Shown here in pieces: positions 36,459 through 46,900 of a stretch of 64,000 nucleotides of DNA; the first letter of the stretch is position 1, and the number at the start of each line of letters is the position of its first letter. The stretch is taken from the NCBI GenBank assembly GCA_021228405.1, contig JAJQRF010000002.1, positions 806,001-870,000 on the forward strand, written 5' to 3'. Under the pieces are notes generated by a model. The model was not told the DNA's origin and made no database searches. It was given only the letters and a program-made list of their open reading frames with translations. Both the position numbers and the translations under genes were made by a program. Source of the stretch: Pyrinomonadaceae bacterium (GTDB lineage Bacteria; Acidobacteriota; Blastocatellia; Pyrinomonadales; Pyrinomonadaceae).

Positions 36459-37604
36459 ATGATTTATTTCGACAATAACGCGACGACGCGCATTGCGCCC
36501 GAAGTTTTTGATGCGATGAAGCCTTTTTTGACCGATTTTTACGGAAATGCGTCGTCGGCTTACGATTTTTCGCGCGAATCCAAAAAGGCGATCAGCCGTG
36601 CGCGTGAAAGCATCGCCGCACTTTTGGGCGCAAATTCGACGGATGAAATAATTTTTACTTCGTGCGGCACGGAAAGCGATAACTGGGCGATTCTCGGCGC
36701 ATTGGAAGCAAATCCCGAAAAAAATCACATCGTTACAACGAAAGTCGAACACGAAGCCGTCCGCAGTTTGTGTAAAAAACTCGAAAAGAAAGGTTTTCGG
36801 ATCACCTGGCTCGAAGTCGATGAAAACGGTTTTCTCGATTCGGAGAGGTTGAAAAATTCTCTCAACGAAAAAACGGCAATCGTTTCCGTGATGGCGGCAA
36901 ATAACGAAACGGGAATTTTGTTTCCCGTCGAAAAGCTCGCGGAAATCGTTAAAGAAAATTCCGGCGCGCTTTTTCACGTCGACGGCGTAAATGCGGTCGG
37001 GAAAATTCCGTTCAATCTGAAAAAAACGGAGATCGACCTTTTTTCCGTTTCAGGACATAAATTTCACGCGCCGAAGGGCATTGGCGCACTTTATATCAAG
37101 GAAAATATCAAACTTCCTTCGCATTTTATCGGCGGCGGACAGGAGAGCGGAAAACGTGCCGGGACGGAAGCCGTTCATCAGATCGCCGGAATCGGAAAAG
37201 CGGCGGAAATTGTTCAAGATTTTGAACAAATGAAAAGAGTTAGCATACTTAGAAACAGGCTCGAAAACGAAATTTTGAATAAAATTCCAAATTCTCGTTT
37301 GAATGGCACGAAAGACTACGAAAAACGTCTGCCGAATACGGCGAACATTTCATTTGAAAACACGAACGGCGAAGCGATTCTGGCGCGGCTAAGTGATTTA
37401 AAGATATACGTTTCGACGGGTTCCGCCTGTAATGCGGAAAGCCATCGAACCTCAGCCGTTTTGCAGGCGATGAACATTCCTTTTTCGGACGCGATGGGCG
37501 CGATTCGTTTGTCGCTCGGAAGATACAACACGGAAGCGGAAGTCGCTCGGGTTTTAGAAGTTTTACCGCCGATCATTGCGGAAATTCGCGGGTTTGCAGA
37601 ATAA
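36459..37604 (+). CDS. nifS: Cysteine desulfurase, NifS/IscS type
   Basis: PLP enzyme of 381 residues that takes sulfur from cysteine for Fe-S clusters, thio-cofactors or selenium metabolism. The N-terminal YFDNNATT, the cofactor region HVDGVNAVGK, the PLP lysine in SGHKFHAPKG (near residue 205) and the catalytic Cys loop STGSACNAES (near 321-330) are all present. The loop length fits the class I (IscS/NifS) group. It is divergent from the cyclase gene, with 91 bases between. It almost abuts the convergent LacI gene (3-base gap). No iscU or iscR is adjacent. Confidence 0.92.
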   Translation: MIYFDNNATTRIAPEVFDAMKPFLTDFYGNASSAYDFSRESKKAISRARESIAALLGANSTDEIIFTSCGTESDNWAILGALEANPEKNHIVTTKVEHEAVRSLCKKLEKKGFRITWLEVDENGFLDSERLKNSLNEKTAIVSVMAANNETGILFPVEKLAEIVKENSGALFHVDGVNAVGKIPFNLKKTEIDLFSVSGHKFHAPKGIGALYIKENIKLPSHFIGGGQESGKRAGTEAVHQIAGIGKAAEIVQDFEQMKRVSILRNRLENEILNKIPNSRLNGTKDYEKRLPNTANISFENTNGEAILARLSDLKIYVSTGSACNAESHRTSAVLQAMNIPFSDAMGAIRLSLGRYNTEAEVARVLEVLPPIIAEIRGFAE

Positions 37605-37606
37605 TT

Positions 37607-38671
37607 TTACGCGGCAACGGGTGCGGTCGAACGTCGAATAACGATTGTCGGTTCGACACTGAGTTCGGGCGGAAATTCGTCGGGTTTGTTTTTGTTGAGT
37701 TTGTCCAAAAGCGTCTGCGCGGCAAGACTTCCCATTTCAAAAAGCGGTTGGCGAATCGTGGTCAAAGCCGGATTATGATAGGCGGCGGCGTAAATGTCGT
37801 CGAATCCCAGAACCGAAACATCCGTCGGAACGCGCAGACCTTTTTCTTCGAGCGCACGAATCGCGCCGATGGCGGAAACGTCGTTGAAAGCAAAAACCGC
37901 TGTAAATTTTTCGCCTCTTTCGAGCAGTTTTTTCATCGCCACATAACCGACTTCGGGCGACGGCTTATCGCCTTCGAGTTGAATGCAGAGATTTTCGGCA
38001 ATCGGGATGTTTCTTTTTCCGGCGGATTCGTGGATGGTTGCCGAGCGAACTTCGGTATCCGAACTGAAATGCTGTCCTTTGAGAACCGCGATCTTGCGAT
38101 GCCCGAGCTCGTAAAGATGCCCGATGCCGAGTTCCGCCGCGTGTTGATGATTCAGGATGATATTTGTCACGCCTTCGATCACGTCGTGTCCCGAAACCGT
38201 CACGACGGGCAAAGCCGGCTGAAAACGAATCGGCGAATCGACCGCGATCAAGCCTTCGACGCGTCTTTCAAGCAGCATTTGCGGGTGTTTTTTGAGCAGA
38301 TCGGTGCGGTGCAGATGGCTTGCGGTCAAATAAAAATAATCCTCTTTTGCGAGAACGGCTTCGACTCCATTTAAAACCATCGCCGAGTAACCGTCGCTGA
38401 GTTCGGGCACGATCACGCCGAGCGTATTTGTTTTCTGTACCCGCAAAGAACGCGCGACATAATTCGGACGATAATTTAATTGTTTCGCCGCACTGAAAAT
38501 TCTCTCTTTGGTTTCGACCGGGATCGAGCTTGCCGAAGGCGCATCGTTCAAAACCAGCGAAAGAGTGGTTGGCGACAAGCCGAGATGCTGTGCCAATTGC
38601 TTTAGACTGACCGCTTTTCTTTCACCGGAAGAATTTGTTTCTGTCGCAGAAATATCTTGCTTGCTCGGCAT
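37607..38671 (-). CDS. LacI-family transcriptional regulator
   Basis: DNA-binding sugar-responsive regulator of 354 residues. After a roughly 20-residue extension, the helix-turn-helix and hinge are SLKQLAQHLGLSPTTLSLVLN ... RPNYVARSLR. The rest is the periplasmic-binding-protein-like effector domain (TLGVIVPELSDGYSAMVL, FNDVSAIGAIRAL, DVSVLGFDDI). ATG 38671 is taken; TTG 38704 would add 11 residues. It is divergent from the TonB receptor gene, and tandem CG-centred half-palindromes typical of LacI operators lie between them, so it probably controls that receptor. The effector is probably a sugar; which is not evident. Confidence 0.92.
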   Translation of the reverse strand: MPSKQDISATETNSSGERKAVSLKQLAQHLGLSPTTLSLVLNDAPSASSIPVETKERIFSAAKQLNYRPNYVARSLRVQKTNTLGVIVPELSDGYSAMVLNGVEAVLAKEDYFYLTASHLHRTDLLKKHPQMLLERRVEGLIAVDSPIRFQPALPVVTVSGHDVIEGVTNIILNHQHAAELGIGHLYELGHRKIAVLKGQHFSSDTEVRSATIHESAGKRNIPIAENLCIQLEGDKPSPEVGYVAMKKLLERGEKFTAVFAFNDVSAIGAIRALEEKGLRVPTDVSVLGFDDIYAAAYHNPALTTIRQPLFEMGSLAAQTLLDKLNKNKPDEFPPELSVEPTIVIRRSTAPVAA

Positions 38672-38752
38672 AGAGTCAAATATTCTCACATTGTATTTCA
38701 ACAATCAAGATTTTGATTTTCATTGAATTGCAGTATTCAAAAATAATAATAA

Positions 38753-38765
38753 TTGGTCTAACCAA
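38753..38765. promoter_or_regulatory. TTGGT-CTA-ACCAA palindrome
   Basis: A perfect 5-bp inverted repeat with a 3-base centre. It matches the TNGTnnnACNA form of FadR/GntR-type operators. It lies in the 347-base gap between the LacI gene and the TonB receptor gene, upstream of a TTGACA hexamer at 38804-38809. No GntR gene is in the window. Confidence 0.45.
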
Positions 38766-38841
38766 AAAAGTCGAAATAATCATCCAAACTTCCCTGAAAA
38801 CTCTTGACAACAAAAAACATATATTGTAAAACCAATGTTAC

Positions 38842-38866
38842 TAAAACGATTTACTAAAACGATTTA
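38842..38866. promoter_or_regulatory. Tandem LacI-type operator-like sites
   Basis: TAAAACGATTTA occurs twice (38842-38853 and 38855-38866) in direct repeat, 13 bases apart. Each is a near palindrome around a central CG, the hallmark of LacI-family operators. They lie 33 bases past a TTGACA -35-like hexamer and 150 bases before the receptor ATG, a position that suits repression. The rest of the gap is AT-rich leader with a small GCGA-loop hairpin near 38901-38914. Confidence 0.65.
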
Positions 38867-39018
38867 CTTTAATAAATAATTAAATTAATCCCCTGAAAAG
38901 ATACCGCGAGGTATTTTGAAAGATTTCGGAGTTCTGTTAAACGGCTGAATACTGCCGGATGATTTCGTTATTTTTCGATGCGCAATACTAACTGTTAATC
39001 AAATTCTGGAGGACATTT

Positions 39019-42000
39019 ATGCGTCAAGCAACTTTCCATTTTAAACGCTTGATCTTGTGTTTTGTAATTACGATCTCTTTTTCGCTGATTGCAAACGCAC
39101 AATTTAAGGCGGCAATTCAGGGAAATGTAACGGATTCGGCGGGAGCGACAGTTCCTGCGGCAACTGTGACATTGACCAATAAAGAAACCGGACAAACACA
39201 GCAAACCGTTTCAAACGACGAGGGTTTTTATCGTTTTCCGGGTCTTGCTCCCGGTTTATATTCGATCACGACCGAAAAAGAGAGTTTTAAGAAGAAAACC
39301 ATCGAAGACGTTAAGGTCGATGCCGAAACGCTTCGCGGCGTTGACATCGCACTCGAAGCGGGCGTAATCAGTGAAACCGTGACCGTGCAAGCCGAAAATG
39401 TCGGTTTGGAAACCGAAGATGCCAACGTCAGGCGGATAATCTCGAACGCCGAGATTCTTGAACTTCCGCAGGTCGGACGCGATCCGTATGAACTGGCGCG
39501 TTTGTCGCCGGGCGTTTTCGGTGCCGGCGCAAGAAGTGCGAACGGTTCGTCCGCCAACTTGCCGAATACAAGCGGTCCGGGCGGCTCGAACAACGGAATT
39601 TTCTCGACCGAAAATCAGGTTCAGATTTCCGCCAACGGTCAGCGGCTTTCCGCCAACAATTTCCAGATCGACGGCACGAGCGTCAACAGCCAGACGTGGG
39701 GCGGTGCGGCGGTTATTACTCCGACACAGGAGGCAGTTAAAGAAGTTCAGGTAACTTCGAGCACCTATTCGGCGGAAGACGGCAGAAACAGCGGCGCACA
39801 GGTCAAGGTTGTAACGCAGAACGGAACGAATCAATTTCACGGAAGCGCGTTCTTCAAATATAACGATCCGGGTTGGAACGCCTTCAATAAAGGTTTTACG
39901 ATTCCGGGAACAACGCGCGGCGCGGCTTCGCAAAGAATCGAAAACAGAGATAAAACGTTCGGCGGAAGTCTGGGCGGACCGCTCTATCGCGACAGGTTGT
40001 TCTTCTTTTTTGCTTATGAAGGTTTGCGCAACAAGACGAACAATACTTACCAATCGTTTATCGAAACGCCGCAATTAAGAAGCCTGATCCGCAGTATTCG
40101 TCCGAACAGCATCGCGGCGAAAATTTTCGGCACGGCGGGAATCGAACCGCGTGTCGTGTCGATCTTACCGAGAACCTGCGGTGATTTCAGTTTCCCGATT
40201 TCCTGTCAAAACGTGAGCGGCGGTTTCGACATCGGTTCACCGTCAGGCGCGCAGGGCACATACGTTCCTTTCAGCGCACCGCTCGGCGGCGGCTTTGACG
40301 GAATTCCCGATCTGCAATACGCGTTGCTGGAATCTCCTGCCAGCTACAATGGAAACCAATATTTCACCCGTATCGATTATCAGGTAACGGATAACGACAA
40401 ACTGGCGTTTACGGGATTTTTCACGCCGATCGACATTCTGACTCCCGACAATGCGGGACAGAGCCGTTCGATGAACGATATTCAATCGAATCGTTTCAAC
40501 TGGGCGACCGGGATTATTTACGGACGCAACATTTCTGCGAGAATTTTCAACGAAGCACGATTCAACATTACAAAATGGTCGTTCGATGAAACGAAAACCA
40601 ATCCGAACGTAAATTTCGGCATTCCGCGTATCGAGATCGAAGGTTTATTACCGAACGGTGACCGCCTTCGTTTCGGCGCACCGCGCGGTGAAAACACACC
40701 CGCGATCATCGCCGAAACCCAACTCGATTTCCGCGATACTTTGTCTTATGTGATCGGAAATCACAGTTTGAAATTCGGTGCTGAATACCGGAGAGATTTG
40801 AACGACAACACGGGTACGGGCGGCGCACGTCCTCTGTATTCGTTCGTCAGACCCTGGAATTTTGCCAACGATACGCCGATCTTTGAAGCGATCAATGCCG
40901 ATTTCAACGGCAGACCGCAGGCAAACGGTTCCCCGTTTTCGAGCGGTGAATTGGCATTTTTCGCGCAGGACGATTGGAAAATTCTCCCGAATTTAACGCT
41001 TAATCTGGGCTTGCGCTGGTCGTATTTTCAACCGATCAAAGCCGACAGCCTGGGAAATCTGGTTTTCGGAACGGCAGGCTTTGCCAACGCGCGAGTCGTT
41101 ACGGACAAAACTCTGACGAAATCCGATTACAACAATTTCGGACCGCAGATCGGTTTTGCGTGGACACCCGAAAGATTTGAAAACAAATTGGTTATTCGCG
41201 GCGGAGCGGGAATCGGTTATGACCGTTTGCCGAACGCTTTGCTTGCTAATGCGCGTGCAAATCCGCCGAACGGTGCGAGATACGGAATCTGTTGCGGCGG
41301 CGCGGGCGCGGCAGGCGGTGAAGATTGGGCACCGCCGTTTGTCAACGGGCAAATTCTTTACGCGCTCGGCACCAGCAACAGTCCGTTGAGCTTTCCGGCG
41401 AACCCGGTTCTCGGTGGCGGACAAAACCCGAACACGGGCGGTCCAAACGTCGGACAGATCGAAATTTACGGAGCCGACCCGAACCTGAAGACAAGCGAAG
41501 TTTATCGTTATTCACTCGAAGGTCAATACGAATTGCCGTATAAACTTGTCGGAACGCTCGGCTATCAGGGCAGTAAGAGCCGTAATTTCGTTCGTATCGA
41601 ACCGCTTCATTTAACCCAACCCGCCACGAACCCGGCATTTAATCCGGTTTATTACGCGTTCGGCGATGTCAGCGGAGATTATAATGCGATGATCGCCCGC
41701 TTACAGCGTCGTTTTGCGAACGGATTCCAGTTTGATGTCAATTACCGCTTTGCCAAATCGCTCGATTCTTATTCTTACGAAGCACCTTGCGGCTGTACGA
41801 ACCAAACGTATCCGGTCGATCAATCGCAGGAATGGGGACCGTCGGATTTCGATGTCAGACATTTTACGACCGCTTCGTTGGTCTGGGATTTGCCGTTTTT
41901 CAGCAAACAAAAATCGTGGACAGGAAAATTGTTGGGCGGCTGGCAGATCAGCAGTATCTTTACCCAGCATTCGGGATTTCCGTGGACGGTCAAGGTCGAT

Positions 42001-42474
42001 CGCGGCATTCGCGGACCGAACGGAAACTTTTTCGGACCGATTCGCCCGATCGGAGTTTTGGGCGGCGAGCCGAGCAGTAACACGAACAGCAATTTCATCC
42101 GTGCGGGCGGTATTTTCCCGGGCGGTGCAGGTCAGTATTTTAACACTAATGTAAACGGCGATCCGCCGACCTATCAGGCAAATCCGCCGGGAATCGGAAG
42201 AAATACTTTCCGCAGTCCGAAATATAAAAACGTCGATATGACGCTGACGAAGCGTTTCGGTTTGCCGAATGCGGGAATCCTGGGAGAAAGTGCCGGATTG
42301 GATTTACGGTTCAATTTCTTCAATATCTTCAACATTCAAAATCTGGCTCCGCTTCAGGCGGGCAGCGGTAATACGTTTGCCTTTCGTTTCGGTTCGATCA
42401 ATCCTTCGTTCGGTGAAGCCGAAGGAGTTTTGGCAGGTCGCGTGGTTGAGTTTCAGGCAAGATTCAGCTTCTAA
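39019..42474 (+). CDS. TonB-dependent receptor with carboxypeptidase-regulatory domain
   Basis: Outer-membrane receptor of 1,151 residues, the very large type abundant in Acidobacteriota. Residues 1-29 are a signal peptide (SLIANAQF). Residues about 30-115 are a carboxypeptidase-regulatory-like domain (AAIQGNVTDSAGATVPAATV). A plug domain follows (INSTWGG-like region, VKEVQVTSSTYSAEDGRNSG), then a long beta-barrel with alternating aromatic strands and a terminal FQARFSF ending in Phe, typical of outer-membrane insertion. There is no clear TonB box. It probably imports or senses a glycan: LacI-type sites precede it and glycosidase and ABC genes follow. Substrate unknown. Confidence 0.92.
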   Translation: MRQATFHFKRLILCFVITISFSLIANAQFKAAIQGNVTDSAGATVPAATVTLTNKETGQTQQTVSNDEGFYRFPGLAPGLYSITTEKESFKKKTIEDVKVDAETLRGVDIALEAGVISETVTVQAENVGLETEDANVRRIISNAEILELPQVGRDPYELARLSPGVFGAGARSANGSSANLPNTSGPGGSNNGIFSTENQVQISANGQRLSANNFQIDGTSVNSQTWGGAAVITPTQEAVKEVQVTSSTYSAEDGRNSGAQVKVVTQNGTNQFHGSAFFKYNDPGWNAFNKGFTIPGTTRGAASQRIENRDKTFGGSLGGPLYRDRLFFFFAYEGLRNKTNNTYQSFIETPQLRSLIRSIRPNSIAAKIFGTAGIEPRVVSILPRTCGDFSFPISCQNVSGGFDIGSPSGAQGTYVPFSAPLGGGFDGIPDLQYALLESPASYNGNQYFTRIDYQVTDNDKLAFTGFFTPIDILTPDNAGQSRSMNDIQSNRFNWATGIIYGRNISARIFNEARFNITKWSFDETKTNPNVNFGIPRIEIEGLLPNGDRLRFGAPRGENTPAIIAETQLDFRDTLSYVIGNHSLKFGAEYRRDLNDNTGTGGARPLYSFVRPWNFANDTPIFEAINADFNGRPQANGSPFSSGELAFFAQDDWKILPNLTLNLGLRWSYFQPIKADSLGNLVFGTAGFANARVVTDKTLTKSDYNNFGPQIGFAWTPERFENKLVIRGGAGIGYDRLPNALLANARANPPNGARYGICCGGAGAAGGEDWAPPFVNGQILYALGTSNSPLSFPANPVLGGGQNPNTGGPNVGQIEIYGADPNLKTSEVYRYSLEGQYELPYKLVGTLGYQGSKSRNFVRIEPLHLTQPATNPAFNPVYYAFGDVSGDYNAMIARLQRRFANGFQFDVNYRFAKSLDSYSYEAPCGCTNQTYPVDQSQEWGPSDFDVRHFTTASLVWDLPFFSKQKSWTGKLLGGWQISSIFTQHSGFPWTVKVDRGIRGPNGNFFGPIRPIGVLGGEPSSNTNSNFIRAGGIFPGGAGQYFNTNVNGDPPTYQANPPGIGRNTFRSPKYKNVDMTLTKRFGLPNAGILGESAGLDLRFNFFNIFNIQNLAPLQAGSGNTFAFRFGSINPSFGEAEGVLAGRVVEFQARFSF

Positions 42475-42488
42475 AACCTGAACGGCTT

Positions 42489-42521
42489 CGAGGTGAGAAG
42501 ATTTCTGATTTTCTCACCTCG
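42489..42521 (+). terminator. Rho-independent terminator of the TonB receptor gene
   Basis: A perfect 11-bp stem, CGAGGTGAGAA (42489-42499) with its reverse (42511-42521), an 11-base loop, then ATTTTTAG. It is 15 bases past the stop codon. Confidence 0.9.
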
Positions 42522-42581
42522 ATTTTTAGATCAAAGATTCAATCAACACCGAATGAATCTTTGATGTGAAAATTTATCGGG

Positions 42582-43907
42582 TTATTTTTTCGGATTACTC
42601 AGTTCTTTGAATATCGCCAATTCGCGGTCGGCTTCGGTTTTTTGTTTCAGATTTGAATAGGATAAAAACATTTGATAATGAACGTCCGCGTTTTGCGGAT
42701 TGAGCGCGGCGGCTTGTTTAAGATAGCCGAGCGCGTCACCGTATCTCTTGGTTTTGACCAGCAATCTGCCGAGATCGTTGAGCGCATTAAAGTTGTTTTT
42801 GCTCAGGGAGATCGCGGTTCGTAAAAGCTTTTCGGCTTCGGCAAACTCGCCGCGGTCGAGCTTGATCGCGCCGAGCAAAGTATGTGCGTCGGCATCGTTC
42901 GGTTTCAACGCCAGAGTTTTTTGCAGAGCCGTAACAGCCGCTTGCGAATCGCCCAAACCGCGTTGGACGACCGCCAGAAAATATTGAATTTCGGAGATTT
43001 TCGGAAACTTCGCCGAAGCATCTTCAAATATTTTCAGAGCTTGTCTGAATTCGCCGAGAAAAATATACATTCCGCCCAGACGAATATGATAGACGGCTTG
43101 CGAAGCATCGTATTTCAGTGCCGTTTCGTAATATTTTTTAGCTTCCGCGTAATTTTGATATTTGGCAAAAATCTCGCCCAACATAAAATTTGAGGGCGCG
43201 TGATCGGGTTTAAGCGCGAGCGATTTTTCAAAATAATCTCCCGCAAGCTCGTCGTTTTTTTTGTCGAAGGCGATCATTCCGAGCCAATAAAATGTTTCGG
43301 CGGAATTTGGCGAAAGTTCGGCGGCATTTATGAAATATGCTTCGGCTTCGTCGGCTTTTCCGGTTTGATAAAGCGCGAGTCCGAGATTGTAAACAATGTC
43401 GAATGAATCGGGCTGAAATTCGGTTGCTTTTTTTAGATAAGGAACGGCTTTTTGATAGTTTCCGTTTGAGCTGTATAAAATTCCTATGTTTATCGTGGCT
43501 TGCGGGTGATCGGGTCTGAGTTGCAGAACGGCTTCAAAAGTTTTGATCGCTTCGTCATTTCGTTTGTTTTTGGCGAGCAGAACGCCGAGATTGGCAAGCG
43601 GCGAAACGGCTTTCGGATTTGTTTTTAGGGCTTGGCGATATTCCCTCTCGGCTTCGGCAAAATTACCTTTTTGGTCGAGGACGATTCCTAAAAGATTGTG
43701 CGCGTCCGCATTTGAAGGCGCGGTTTTGAGAACGTTGCGAAGAATTTTTTCGGCTTCGTCAAATTGATTGTTTTGCAGATTTGCGGCGGCTTCGCGGAGC
43801 TTTTCGGCGATCTTGTCGGGTTGCGCGAAAACATTGAGTGTAAACAGGTTAGAAATGAACAAAAATATAAAAACCGACGTGATAAAACTGAAAATTTTCT
43901 TATTCAT
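42582..43907 (-). CDS. Secreted multi-TPR protein
   Basis: Exported protein of 441 residues. Residues about 1-28 are a signal peptide (FLFISNLFTLNVFAQ). The rest is about eleven TPR units with canonical positions, for example ADAHNLLGIVLDQKGNFAEAE, so it is a periplasmic or surface scaffold. ATG 43907 is chosen because the signal peptide starts there and AAAGGA lies 2-7 bases upstream; an earlier in-frame start would add 48 residues without a leader. The 5' end overlaps the divergent glycosidase gene by 53 bases. It is convergent with the TonB receptor gene. Confidence 0.86.
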   Translation of the reverse strand: MNKKIFSFITSVFIFLFISNLFTLNVFAQPDKIAEKLREAAANLQNNQFDEAEKILRNVLKTAPSNADAHNLLGIVLDQKGNFAEAEREYRQALKTNPKAVSPLANLGVLLAKNKRNDEAIKTFEAVLQLRPDHPQATINIGILYSSNGNYQKAVPYLKKATEFQPDSFDIVYNLGLALYQTGKADEAEAYFINAAELSPNSAETFYWLGMIAFDKKNDELAGDYFEKSLALKPDHAPSNFMLGEIFAKYQNYAEAKKYYETALKYDASQAVYHIRLGGMYIFLGEFRQALKIFEDASAKFPKISEIQYFLAVVQRGLGDSQAAVTALQKTLALKPNDADAHTLLGAIKLDRGEFAEAEKLLRTAISLSKNNFNALNDLGRLLVKTKRYGDALGYLKQAAALNPQNADVHYQMFLSYSNLKQKTEADRELAIFKELSNPKK

Positions 43908-46900
43908 AGTCCTTTTCTCGATCTCGACGATTCCCGCGTTCGCGCAAAAAGATGCGGTCGTCGAAAGAAAGATAAACGCACTTTTGGCACGAATGACTTT
44001 AGCCGAAAAGCTCGGGCAATTGCAACAGCTTGACGGCGAAGCAAACGGCAAATTTCGTCCCGAACATCTCGAAATGGCGCGGAAAGGCTTGCTCGGTTCG
44101 ACGCTGAACGTGCGCGGTGCAAAGATGACGAACGAATTACAGCGCGCCGCGCTCGAATCGCGTTTGAAAATCCCGATTCTTTTCGGTTTCGACGTGATTC
44201 ACGGTTATCGCACGATCTTTCCCGTTCCGCTCGGCGAATCGGCAAGCTGGGATTTGGTTTCGATCGAGAAAACGGCGGCAATCGCGGCGGCTGAATCGAA
44301 GGCGGCAGGCGTTCACTGGACGTTTGCGCCGATGGTCGACATCGCGCGCGACCCGCGTTGGGGACGTGTCATCGAAGGCGCGGGCGAAGATACTTTTCTC
44401 GGTTCAAAGATCGCTTTCGCACGGGTTCGCGGTTTTCAGGGAAACGATTACAGCGCGAACAATAAAATTTTGGCGACCGCGAAACATTGGGTAGGCTACG
44501 GCGCGGCGGAAGCCGGACGCGATTACAACACGACGAATCTGACCGAACGCTCTTTGCGGGAAATCTATTTTCCTCCGTTCAAAGCCGCGCTCGATGCCGG
44601 AGTCGATTCATTTATGACTTCGTTCAACGATCTCGACGGCGTTCCGGCAACGGCGAATCCGTTCGTTCTGAAAAAAGTCCTGCGCGACGAATGGAAATTC
44701 GACGGCTTGGTTGTCAGCGATTACACGGCGGTGATGGAACTGATGTTTCACGGTCTGGCAAAAGATGAAGCGGACGCGGCGCAGTATGCCCTAAATGCGG
44801 GAACCGATATGGAAATGGTTTCGCGTTTTTACAACAAACACGGCGAACAGCTTGTCAAAGACAAAAAACTCTCGATGGCGACGATCGATGAAGCCGTCAG
44901 ACGCATTTTGCGCATCAAATTCCGCCTCGGACTTTTCGACAATCCTTTTGCCGATGAAAAATTGGAACAGGCGGAGGTTTTTAAGAAAGCGAACCGCGAT
45001 TATGCAAAGCTTTCCGCCGAAAAATCGTTCGTTTTACTGAAAAACGAGCGGCAGACTTTACCGATCAATAAAAATACGAAAGAAATCGCCGTCATCGGTG
45101 CGTTGGCAAACAGCAAAGCCGATATGCACGCAAACTGGACGGGCGACGGGCGACCCGAAGATGCGGTCACGGTTTTGGAAGGTTTAAAGCAGAAATTTCC
45201 GAACACGAAAATCCGTTTTGAAGCGGGATGCGACGCGAAATGCGAATCGGACGAAGGCTTTAAAAAGGCGGTCGATGCCGTTAAGGATTCAGATTTTACG
45301 ATTCTCGTCGTCGGCGAATCGGGTGATATGTCGGCGGAAGCGGCTTCGCGTTCAAACATCGATCTGCCGGGCAAACAACTCGAACTCGTCAAACAAATCC
45401 ACGCGACGGGAAAACCGTATGCGGTCGTTTTGATGAACGGCAGACCTTTGACGATCAACTGGTTAGCGGAAAATTCTCCGGCGATCCTGGAAACGTGGTT
45501 TGCGGGAACGATGGCTGGACCGGCGATCGTCGATACGCTTTTCGGCGATGCTAATCCGGGCGGAAAGCTTCCGATCACTTTTCCGCGTTCGGTCGGACAG
45601 ATTCCGCTTTATTACAACCACAAAAACACGGGTCGTCCTTTCAAGGAAACCGAAAAATACACGTCGAAATATCTCGATCTGCCGAATTCGCCGCTCTATC
45701 CGTTCGGCTACGGTTTGAGCTACACGGAGTTTCGTCTGAGCAATCTGCAACTGGACAAAACGCAGATTTTGCCGAACGGAAACGTCAAAGTCAGCGTCGA
45801 AGTAGAAAATACCGGCAAGCGAACGGGCGATGAAGTCGTTCAGCTTTACATTCAGGATGTGGCGGCAAGCGTGACGCGCCCGGTCAAGGAATTGCGGGGC
45901 TTCAAACGGGTAACTTTGAAAGCGGGCGAAAAGCAGAAAGTCGAATTTACATTAACGCCGAAGGAACTTTCGTTTCTAGACCGCAATATGAAGGAAATCG
46001 TCGAGCCGGGCGAATTTCAGGTTTTTGTCGGAAACAGTTCTGAAAACGGTTTGCAGACGAGCTTTGAAGTCGTCACGAAACTCACGCCGGTTTCGGTTTA
46101 TAATCCCGATCCGAGCGAAAAGCCCGACCCTGCGCCGACCGCCGCCATCCCGACGGCGCAGATCAGCGCGGAAGATGACGCTTTTCTCGAAGACTTGCAA
46201 AAAAAAACATTTCAATTTTTTGGGGAACATTCAAATCCGAATACGGGATTAACGCTCGACCGCGCTAAAACCGACGGAACGCCGCCGCCGCCGAACGACA
46301 GCCATTACAAAATTGCGAGCATCGCCTCGACGGGTTTTGCTTTGAGCGGTTTATGTATCGCATCGGAACGCGGTTGGCTGACAACCGAACAAGCAAAAGA
46401 ACGAGCGCGAAAAACGCTCGATTTTTTTGCCAATCGCGCCGTTCATAAAAACGGTTGGTTTTATCATTGGATGGATGCCGAAACGGGCGAACGACGCTGG
46501 CAAAGCGAAATTTCGTCGATCGACACGGCTCTGTTGATGGGCGGCGTTTTAACTGCAAAGCAATGCTTTTCCGACGACAAGGAAATCGTCGCAAATGCCG
46601 ACAAAATCTATCGGAGAATCGATTTTCCGTGGATGCTCAACGGGCATCCGTATCTGCTTTCGCACGGCTGGCGACCCGAAAACGGTTTTATTCCCAATCG
46701 CTGGCAGGATTACAGCGAAGATAAGATTTTATACTTGCTTGCCATCGGTTCGCCGACCAAACCGATCTCGCCGAAATCCTGGTATGCGTGGCAACGCGGC
46801 TACATCGAATATGGCGATTACCGCTATTTAGCCGCCGTTTCGCCGCTTTTTATTCATCAGTTTTCGCACGCTTGGGTCGATTTCAGAAACAGGCGCGAAC

